From QHVT01 sp036399015 (GTDB lineage: Bacteria > Acidobacteriota > Thermoanaerobaculia > Gp7-AA8), in assembly GCA_036399015.1 (NCBI GenBank), contig DASWNW010000106.1, forward strand, positions 16,011-80,010: a stretch of DNA of 64,000 bases. The letters run 5' to 3'. Position 1 is the stretch's first letter. Each line of letters starts with the position of its first letter. A program made the position numbers and the translations under genes. Of this stretch, positions 57,209 to 64,000 are shown one piece after another. A model generated the notes under the pieces. That model was not told the DNA's origin. It searched no databases and saw only the letters and a list, made by a program, of their open reading frames with translations.

Positions 57209-58452
57209 TGGACGCCGCGATCATTGCCGCCGGCTCGGAGATGCTCGGGCCGGTGCGCGTCGACACGAACTCGCTGAAGATCACCGCGGCGCTGGAGACG
57301 TTCGGGATCGCGCTGGTGCGGAAGTCGATCGTCGGCGACCTGCTGCCCGACCTGGTCGGCGAGATCCGCGCCTCGTTCGACCGCGCACACATCCTCGTCC
57401 TCACGGGAGGGCTTGGCCCGACCGAGGACGACCTGACGCGGGAGGCGCTGGCGGAGGCGTTCGGGCTGGAGACCCGCGTCGAGCAGTCGATCATCGACCG
57501 GCTCGAGGAGCGCTTCGCGGCGCGCGGCTGGAAGATGCCGGAGACGAACCGGAAGCAGGCGAACGTGTTCGTCGGCCACACGACGCTGACCAACGAACGG
57601 GGCACCGCGCCCGGCTTTCATCTCGAGATCTCCGGCAAGCACGTCTGGGTGTTCCCGGGAGTCCCGCACGAGCTGGAGTGGATGCTGGCGACCTACTTCA
57701 CGCCGTGGCTGGAAGAGGTGAGCGGCGGCCGCTCGCGCTACCGGCGCGTCGTGAAGATCGCCGGGATCACCGAGTCGGGCGTCGACGAGAAGCTGAAGCC
57801 CTACTACGACGCGCATCCGGGCGAGCTGGTGACGATCCTGGCCAGCTCCGGCCACATCGAGATTCACCTGGCGGCGGACGGCAACGAGGCCGACGCGCGC
57901 GCCGCCATCACCTCGCGCGAGCGGGAGCTGCACGCGATCTTCGGGAACCGCATCTTCGGCTATGACGACGACACGCTCGAGAGCGTCCTCGGCGACCTGC
58001 TGCGCGAGCGCAACCAGACCGTCTCCACCGCTGAGTCCTGCACCGGCGGCCTGCTCGGCTCCCGGATCACCGACGTCTCCGGCAGCTCCGCCTATTACAT
58101 GGGCGGCGGGATCTGCTACACCGCGGCCGCGAAGACCGCGCTGGCCGGTGTCGACCCGTCGCTGATTGCCGCGCACGGCGAGGTGTCGGAAGAAGTGGCG
58201 ATCGCGCTCGCCCGCGGCATCCGCGAGCGCTTCGGAACCACCTGGGGCGCCGGCATCACTGGCATCGCGGGGCCGACTGGAGGCACGCCCGAGAAGCCGG
58301 TCGGCACCGTCCACATCGCCGTCTCCGGCCCGAACGGCGACACGCACCGCAAGCTCCTCTGGCAGGGCCCGCGCACGATTGTGAAGTGGTATTCGACGCA
58401 GCAGGCGCTCGACCTCCTGCGGCGGGCGATCTTGACCGATACACACGTTTAA
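57208..58452 (+). CDS. cinA: CinA family nicotinamide mononucleotide deamidase / competence-damage protein
   Basis: 414 residues from the ATG at 57208, overlapping the ABC-F stop by one base (TGATG). N-terminal MoCF-like domain (AAIIAAGSEML, LTGGLGPTEDDLTREAL, VFPGVPHELEWML) with ADP-ribose pyrophosphatase activity in the family. C-terminal PncC domain with STAESCTGGLLGSRITDVSGSS (catalytic Ser) and AGITGIAGPTGGTPEKPVGTVHIA. Salvages NMN produced by DNA ligase. Confidence 0.95.
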   Translation: MDAAIIAAGSEMLGPVRVDTNSLKITAALETFGIALVRKSIVGDLLPDLVGEIRASFDRAHILVLTGGLGPTEDDLTREALAEAFGLETRVEQSIIDRLEERFAARGWKMPETNRKQANVFVGHTTLTNERGTAPGFHLEISGKHVWVFPGVPHELEWMLATYFTPWLEEVSGGRSRYRRVVKIAGITESGVDEKLKPYYDAHPGELVTILASSGHIEIHLAADGNEADARAAITSRERELHAIFGNRIFGYDDDTLESVLGDLLRERNQTVSTAESCTGGLLGSRITDVSGSSAYYMGGGICYTAAAKTALAGVDPSLIAAHGEVSEEVAIALARGIRERFGTTWGAGITGIAGPTGGTPEKPVGTVHIAVSGPNGDTHRKLLWQGPRTIVKWYSTQQALDLLRRAILTDTHV

Positions 58453-58468
58453 CTCACATTGTGTGTAT
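58432..58468 (+). promoter_or_regulatory. Promoter and operator-like inverted repeat of the toxin-antitoxin pair
   Basis: TTGACC (58432-58437), 17 nt, CACATT (58455-58460), then ATG at 58467. A perfect 8 bp inverted repeat ATACACAC (58439-58446) / GTGTGTAT (58461-58468) surrounds the -10 box and overlaps the start codon. It is well placed for autoregulation by the antitoxin. Confidence 0.6.
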
Positions 58469-58691
58469 GAAGCGCACGAACTCGGCGACGATCAAGAAGG
58501 CGCCGCGTGTCGTCGTCCGTCAGCACGAGTTCTGGAAGGCGTACGACGAGTTTGCCAAAGAGGCGGCGAAGGGCGACTTCTTCGACCCCGATTACGTGAA
58601 AGAACGCTGGCCGGAGGTCCACGCCACGCTGAAGAAGAAGCGCTCGGCGGACGAGAAGCGGCTTCCGCGCGTTCGAAACAAGGCGAAGTAA
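58467..58691 (+). CDS. Putative antitoxin of a VapBC-type pair
   Basis: 74 residues. Starts MKRTNSATIKKAPRVVVRQH, basic N-terminus, acidic/aromatic middle (FWKAYDEFAKEAAKGDFFDPDYVKERW) and a Lys-rich end. The ATG at 58467 is chosen; the frame is open earlier within cinA. No standard AbrB or RHH motif is obvious, so the antitoxin call rests on size, position one base before a PIN toxin, and the inverted repeat overlapping its start. Confidence 0.65.
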   Translation: MKRTNSATIKKAPRVVVRQHEFWKAYDEFAKEAAKGDFFDPDYVKERWPEVHATLKKKRSADEKRLPRVRNKAK

Positions 58692-58692
58692 C

Positions 58693-59076
58693 GTGGTTCT
58701 TCTGGACTCGAGCGTCTGGGTGCTGGTGGAGCACGGACGCATCGCGCTCCGCGACGTCATTGCGCCCGACGAGACGATCGCAACCTGTCCGGTCATCATG
58801 AGCGAGGTGCTGAGAGGGACCCGCGGGCCGCGGCAGTATCGGATTGCGCGGGCGCTGCTCATGTCGGCAGAGATGCTTGACGCGCCGACGCCGTTGGAGC
58901 GGTTCGAAGAAGCGGCGCAGTCGTATCTCGCGTGCCGCGATGCCGGGGTGACACCGTCGAGCGTCGATTGTCTCGTCGCCGTATGCGCAATCGCGAAGGG
59001 CGCGACGTTGCTCCACCGCGACAGCGACTTCGATCACATCGCCCGTGTGTTGCCTCTGAAGGCCGTCCGCGTCTAG
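58693..59076 (+). CDS. vapC: PIN-domain ribonuclease toxin, VapC type
   Basis: 127 residues from GTG 58693. The acidic active-site set is visible: D5 (VLLDSSVWV), E38 (MSEVLRG), D92 (SSVDCLVAV) and D110/D112 (HRDSDFDHIA). This is the full PIN quartet, so an active RNase is expected. Immediately preceded by the antitoxin gene (1 nt gap). Convergent with rseP, sharing 4 nt. Confidence 0.9.
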   Translation: MVLLDSSVWVLVEHGRIALRDVIAPDETIATCPVIMSEVLRGTRGPRQYRIARALLMSAEMLDAPTPLERFEEAAQSYLACRDAGVTPSSVDCLVAVCAIAKGATLLHRDSDFDHIARVLPLKAVRV

Positions 59077-60389
59077 CCGTTCCCCCGCAAGCGCAGCACG
59101 TTCGTGATCACGTCGTTGTAGAGCACCACCAGCATCAGGGTCGCCAGGACCGCGAAGCCGGCTTGCTGGATGCGCTCTTTCACCCGCAGCGAGAGGTCGC
59201 GTCTGGCGATGCCTTCGATGAGGAGGATCATGATGTGGCCGCCGTCGAGGACGGGGATGGGGAGGAGGTTCATGACTCCGAGCTGCAGGGAGATCAGGGC
59301 CATCAGGGCGATGGTCGGGAGCCAGCCTTCGCGGAGCATGGCGCCCGAGATGCGGGCGATGTTGATCGGGCCGCTCAGCTCTTTCACGCTCCCTTCCGGC
59401 CGGAAGAGGCGGCCGAGGGCGGACATGGCGAGCTTGAGCATCTTCCAGTTTTCCTGGACGCTGTACTTCAGCGCGGGGAAGAAGGGGAGTTTCAGGATCT
59501 TCGTGGGCGGAACGATGCCGCGGGAGACGTCCAGGTCCTTCTCTTTCGTCGGCGGAACGGTGACGCGCACGGTGCCGTTGCCGCGCGCCACTTCCAGCGC
59601 GAGCGGCGCGGTCTTCAGCTTGTCGGCGACGGTGGCGTAGTCCTCCATCGACCCGACGCGCTGGCCGTTCGCCGTGAGGATGCGGTCGCCCGGCCGGAGA
59701 CCGGCTGCCGCCGCGGGCGAGCCGGGGATGAGCCGTCCGACCACCGCCTCGGTCCCGAAGGCGATGCCGGCGCGGCCGATCGGGCCGTACTCGCCCTGCT
59801 CGCGCTCCGGCGTCAGCATCGTCTTCCCGCGGACGCCGTTCCGCTCGTACACCACCTCGATCGGCGTGCCGGCGTTCATGGCGATGATGGTGCGGAGGTC
59901 CTGGAAGTCGGTGACCGGCTCACCCTTGATGCTGACGATCCGGTCGCCGCTCTTCAATCCCGCCTTCTCCGCTGCCTTGCCGGGGTTGACGGTGCCGATG
60001 ACCGGCTTGGTGATGAGCTGCTCGGTCCCGACCATGACGATGCCGGCCATGAAGGCGACGGCGATCAGGACGTTCATGAACGGTCCGGCGAAGAGGATCA
60101 GGAAGCGCTGCCACTTCGGCTTGGAGAGGAACTCGTCGGGGCTGCCGGCCACGTTCTCCTCCGGCGTGTCGCCGGCCATGCGCACGTAGCCGCCGAGGGG
60201 GATTAGCGAGACGCGGTAGTCGGTGTCCCCGTGGCGGAAGCCGAAGAGGCGTTTGCCGAACCCGAAGGAGAAGACCAGCACGCGCACCTTGAAGAACTTG
60301 GCCACGAAGAAGTGACCCGATTCGTGCGCGAAGATCAGGAAGCCGAGGACGAGGAGGAAGCCGAGCAGGTTGGTGGCAATGTCGGTCAT
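59073..60389 (-). CDS. rseP: Site-2 intramembrane zinc metalloprotease RseP
   Basis: 438 residues. M50 family: zinc motif HESGH (H22, E23, H26) in the first membrane helix and LLPIPVLDGGHI near residue 383 in a later one. Two PDZ domains between them (about 115-190 and 205-280), the E. coli-like arrangement. It cleaves anti-sigma factors and leftover signal peptides. Last gene of the envelope cluster uppS-cdsA-dxr-rseP, as in many bacteria. Confidence 0.95.
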   Translation of the reverse strand: MTDIATNLLGFLLVLGFLIFAHESGHFFVAKFFKVRVLVFSFGFGKRLFGFRHGDTDYRVSLIPLGGYVRMAGDTPEENVAGSPDEFLSKPKWQRFLILFAGPFMNVLIAVAFMAGIVMVGTEQLITKPVIGTVNPGKAAEKAGLKSGDRIVSIKGEPVTDFQDLRTIIAMNAGTPIEVVYERNGVRGKTMLTPEREQGEYGPIGRAGIAFGTEAVVGRLIPGSPAAAAGLRPGDRILTANGQRVGSMEDYATVADKLKTAPLALEVARGNGTVRVTVPPTKEKDLDVSRGIVPPTKILKLPFFPALKYSVQENWKMLKLAMSALGRLFRPEGSVKELSGPINIARISGAMLREGWLPTIALMALISLQLGVMNLLPIPVLDGGHIMILLIEGIARRDLSLRVKERIQQAGFAVLATLMLVVLYNDVITNVLRLRGNG

Positions 60390-60394
60390 GGAAG

Positions 60395-61558
60395 TCAGCG
60401 CCTGACTGCAACATCAATTCCGCGCGCCTCGTTCCTGGCCCACGCGTCCCAGGCGAGCGCATCGTCCACGGAGTGGATCGCGCTGACCTGACCGGCGTGT
60501 CGGTCGAGGACGCGTCTGACGATGTCTACGATTCCGACGAACGGAAGTTCTCCGGCGAGGAACCGCTCCACCGCGATCTCGTTCGCGGCGTTGAGCACCG
60601 CGGGCATCGACCCGCCGGTGCGGGAGGACTCGTAGGCGAGCTCCACCGCGGGGAAGCGGCGCGCCTCCACCGGCAGGAACTCCAGCGAGCGGATCCGGGT
60701 GAAGTCGAGCCTGCCGAACGACGACGGCACCCGCTCCGGGTAGAGCAGCGCGTACTGGATGGCGAACTTCATGTCGGTGGTCGACATCTGCGCGATGATC
60801 GACCCGTCGACGTACTCGACCATGGAGTGCACGATCGACTGCGGATGGATGGCGATGTCGATCCGGTCGACGTGCACGTCGAAGAGGTGGTGGGCCTCGA
60901 TGACTTCCAGCCCCTTGTTCATCATCGTCGCGGAGTCGATGGAGATCTTGTTGCCCATGCGCCAGGTGGGATGGGCGAGCGCCGCCTCGATGGAGATGTC
61001 GTCGAAGGTGGCGAGGTCGCGATGGAGGAACGGTCCACCCGAGGCGGTGAGGATGATGCGCTGCACCTCGGAGTGCTGACCGCAGCGGATGGCCTGATGC
61101 ACCGCGTTGTGCTCGGAGTCGACCGGCAGCAGCTCGCCGCCGAACTCCTTCGCCGCGCGGGTCATGACGTCGCCGGCGGCCACGAGCACTTCCTTGTTGG
61201 CGAGGCAGACGCGCTTCCCGCCGCGCAGCGCGCCGTAGACGGGGGCGATGCCGGCCGCGCCGACGATGGCGGCGATGACCGTGTCGGCGGAGCCCATCGC
61301 GCCGACGGCGCAGGCGCCCTCGAGGCCGGGGATGATCTCGACCGGGTAGCTGACGCGCGCGCGCAGCTTCTCCGCGTCTTCGACGCTCCGGACGGAGACG
61401 AGCTCGGGACGGTAGCGCTCCACCTGCTCCGCGAGCAGGTCGACGTTCGCGCCGGCGGCGAGGCCGACGACGCGCAGCTCTTCAGGGAACGCGTCCACCA
61501 CCGCGAGCGTGCTGCGGCCGATGCTGCCGGTGCTGCCTAGGATGGAGATCGAGCGCAT
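60395..61558 (-). CDS. dxr: 1-deoxy-D-xylulose 5-phosphate reductoisomerase
   Basis: 387 residues. NADPH-dependent formation of MEP in isoprenoid synthesis. NADPH motif ISILGSTGSIGRSTL (8-14), the LANKEVLVAAG and LPVDSEHNAVHQ metal/substrate motifs, TASGGPF, and the flexible loop HPTWRMGNKISIDSATMMNKGLE. Five bases upstream of rseP. Supplies precursor for the undecaprenyl carrier made by UppS. Confidence 0.97.
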   Translation of the reverse strand: MRSISILGSTGSIGRSTLAVVDAFPEELRVVGLAAGANVDLLAEQVERYRPELVSVRSVEDAEKLRARVSYPVEIIPGLEGACAVGAMGSADTVIAAIVGAAGIAPVYGALRGGKRVCLANKEVLVAAGDVMTRAAKEFGGELLPVDSEHNAVHQAIRCGQHSEVQRIILTASGGPFLHRDLATFDDISIEAALAHPTWRMGNKISIDSATMMNKGLEVIEAHHLFDVHVDRIDIAIHPQSIVHSMVEYVDGSIIAQMSTTDMKFAIQYALLYPERVPSSFGRLDFTRIRSLEFLPVEARRFPAVELAYESSRTGGSMPAVLNAANEIAVERFLAGELPFVGIVDIVRRVLDRHAGQVSAIHSVDDALAWDAWARNEARGIDVAVRR

Positions 61559-61559
61559 G

Positions 61560-62390
61560 TCAGGCCGACATGATGTTCAGCGAGCGGAATCCGTGCACGA
61601 TGAGCGTCCAGTAGCAATAGAGGATGGGGGCGGTGAAGAGGATCGAGTCGAAGCGGTCGAGGAAGCCGCCGTGGCCGGGGAGGAGCTTGCCGGAGTCCTT
61701 CACGTCGGCGGAGCGCTTCCACATCGACTCGGCGAGATCGCCGATGACGCCGGCGACCGAGAGAATCGCGCCCGCAACGATCGCGTGCACGAGCGGGAAC
61801 TTCGGGAAGAAGGTGAAGTGGATCACCACGGCGGCGATCATCGACGCGGCCATGCCGCCAAGGAGCCCTTCGATGGTCTTCTTCGGGCTGATGCGCGGCG
61901 AGAGCTTGTGCTTTCCGAACGTCTTGCCGACGTAGTAGGCGCCGGAGTCGCCAAGCCACACCACGAGCATGAGGAAGAACACCAGCTTCCACCCCTCGGG
62001 GAAGTCGTTGCGGAGGCGGATGAGCGAGCCGGTGAGCAGGCCGACGTAGGTCGTGCCGAGGACGGCCACCGCGCTGGAGGGGAGCGAGTCCTCGAGCGGC
62101 TTCTTGCCGAAAACGTACGAGGCGGGGATGAGCAGCAGCGCGGCGAACATCCCGAACTCGACCGACAGGTCCTCGAGGATGAAAGCCGCCATGATGATCA
62201 GCATGATCACGACGCAGAGGGCGATGGGGATGTCGTAGCCCTTGTGCCGGCCGAGATCGAGGAACTCGTACATGGCCACGATCGCGATCACGGCGGCGGC
62301 GGCGTCGAAGACGTATTCATGGCTCCAGCCGACGATCCAGATGGCGATCGGCGCGCCGACGACTGCGGTGAGCTCTCGGGCGAAGCGCAT
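61560..62390 (-). CDS. cdsA: Phosphatidate cytidylyltransferase
   Basis: 276 residues, about eight membrane helices. Makes CDP-diacylglycerol for phospholipid synthesis. The family signature is present in the C-terminal part: SPKKTIEGLLGG, GVIGDLAESMWKRSADVKDSGKLLPGHGGFLDRFDS, with the metal-binding D-x3-E pair. Two bases lie between its 3' end and the next gene. Confidence 0.95.
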   Translation of the reverse strand: MRFARELTAVVGAPIAIWIVGWSHEYVFDAAAAVIAIVAMYEFLDLGRHKGYDIPIALCVVIMLIIMAAFILEDLSVEFGMFAALLLIPASYVFGKKPLEDSLPSSAVAVLGTTYVGLLTGSLIRLRNDFPEGWKLVFFLMLVVWLGDSGAYYVGKTFGKHKLSPRISPKKTIEGLLGGMAASMIAAVVIHFTFFPKFPLVHAIVAGAILSVAGVIGDLAESMWKRSADVKDSGKLLPGHGGFLDRFDSILFTAPILYCYWTLIVHGFRSLNIMSA

Positions 62391-62392
62391 GC

Positions 62393-63211
<819 letters not shown>

Positions 63212-63228
63212 TCAGAGGGGGGATGTTA

Positions 63229-63945
63229 TCACTCGAAGTGGTAGCGCACGTCCCGCAAGACCAGCCCTTTGGCGGGCGCGGTCCAGCGCGCCTCGGCGAA
63301 GAGCGCGTCCGCCGCCAGCTTCCCCCGGCCGACCTCGATGAGCGACCCTGCGATGCGCCGGACCATGTAGCGGAGGAAGCCGTCGGCGCTCGCGGCGATG
63401 ACGACGCGCTCCCCGTCGCGCGCGACCTCGACAGACGCGATCGTGCGCACGGTGGTGTGCGTCTCCGGATCGGCCACGGTGAAGACCTTGTAGTCGTGCG
63501 TGCCGGCGAGCGCCTGCGCCGCCTCGTGCATCCGTGCGGCGTCGAGCGGCTGCGCGACGTGCGCGTGCGTCTCGGCGGCGAAGACGTCCGCCACCTCGGC
63601 GTTCCAGATCCGGTACTCGTAGGTCTTCCCCTTCGCGTCGAAGCGGGCGTGGAAGTCGTCCGCCACCTCCTCGGCGCGGGTGACGCGGACGTCGGGCGGC
63701 AGGATCTGATTGAGGCCGAGGACCACGCCGCGCGGGGGGATGGCGAAGGGGACGTCGACGTGGGCGCGTTGCGCGAGGGCATGCACGCCGGCGTCGGTGC
63801 GCCCGGCGCCGTGGATGCGCAGCGGCTCGCCGTAGACCTGAGCGAGCGCCTCCTCCACCACCTGCTGGACCGCTACGGCGTTGGACTGTGACTGCCAGCC
63901 GCCGTAGCGGGTGCCGAGGTATTGGAGCGTGAGGAGGAGACGCAT
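63229..63945 (-). CDS. truA: tRNA pseudouridine synthase A
   Basis: 238 residues. Modifies U38-U40 of the anticodon stem-loop. RLLLTLQYLGTRYGGWQSQ at the start, the catalytic D51 in HGAGRTDAGVHAL, and RYMVRRIAGSLIEVGRGKL. Complete, with a 17 nt gap to uppS. Confidence 0.96.
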   Translation of the reverse strand: MRLLLTLQYLGTRYGGWQSQSNAVAVQQVVEEALAQVYGEPLRIHGAGRTDAGVHALAQRAHVDVPFAIPPRGVVLGLNQILPPDVRVTRAEEVADDFHARFDAKGKTYEYRIWNAEVADVFAAETHAHVAQPLDAARMHEAAQALAGTHDYKVFTVADPETHTTVRTIASVEVARDGERVVIAASADGFLRYMVRRIAGSLIEVGRGKLAADALFAEARWTAPAKGLVLRDVRYHFE

Positions 63946-63952
63946 CGGGTGT

Positions 63953-64000
63953 TGTCGGTTGTCAGTTGCCGGTTATCCGTGGAGTGTCGCCCAGCCGGCC
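63953..64000. repeat. GTTGTCA heptamer repeat, cut by the window end
   Basis: TTGTCGGTTGTCAGTTGCCG... followed by CCGTGGAGTGTCGCCCAG, matching the left arm and centre of the element at 590-685. Only one arm is seen. Confidence 0.75.

Overview
The window is a very GC-rich, gene-dense bacterial chromosome segment with no rRNA, tRNA, phage or transposase gene that I can see. Its features fit an Acidobacteriota-like Gram-negative: an Hfq-like protein with a long N-terminal extension, an outer-membrane polysaccharide export system driven by a BY-kinase, a TolB-like propeller protein, both PdxA and PdxJ, the DXP isoprenoid route, and many palindromic and short-tandem intergenic repeats. The phylum is my inference from style and content; no marker gene was compared.

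Layout. 0-3.6 kb: end of a propeller protein, a hypothetical gene, then a coupled biotin carboxylase / biotin carrier / DinB operon. 3.6-6.7 kb: a 10 x 21 bp tandem array, then a large membrane protein with a pseudokinase, a degenerate cyclase-like domain and repeats. 6.6-13.3 kb: QueD and a partner, then two stacks of minus-strand housekeeping genes (CBS, Apt, acylphosphatase; Pcm, SurE, a drug/metabolite transporter, a 41-residue membrane peptide, PdxA), ending in an Hfq-like gene. 13.4-15.2 kb: etfBA.

15.2-44.9 kb is one large exopolysaccharide/capsule locus: PHP-type tyrosine phosphatase, BY-kinase/co-polymerase, Wza-type export protein, outer-membrane barrel, two Wzy/ligase-like polymerases, eleven glycosyltransferases, an integral-membrane GT39-like protein, a NodU-type carbamoyltransferase, an AsnB amidotransferase, an FkbM methyltransferase and a WecA-like initiating transferase. 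No Wzx flippase and no ABC exporter is visible. Short overlaps (ATGA or GTGA) tie most minus-strand genes together, while several genes on opposite strands overlap at their 3' ends.

44.9-64 kb: ETF-ubiquinone oxidoreductase (partner of EtfBA, 30 kb away), a hybrid histidine kinase, a MoxR-DUF58-transglutaminase operon with two tiny divergent membrane proteins, PdxJ, an L,D-transpeptidase, an ABC-F ATPase, CinA, a VapBC-like toxin-antitoxin pair, and the envelope cluster uppS-cdsA-dxr-rseP with truA upstream.

The most unusual content is non-coding. Three loci carry tandem arrays of 21 bp units with unrelated sequences; about ten loci carry long inverted repeats whose arms are themselves 7-9 bp tandem repeats; a GGAGCGGCGGGC palindrome family sits between genes and also in frame inside genes; and one palindromic element inserted between asnB and a glycosyltransferase gene is flanked by a 20 bp exact duplication that left both genes intact. 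Several genes have a TAnnnT box 6-12 nt before the start codon and no ribosome binding site, which suggests leaderless transcripts.
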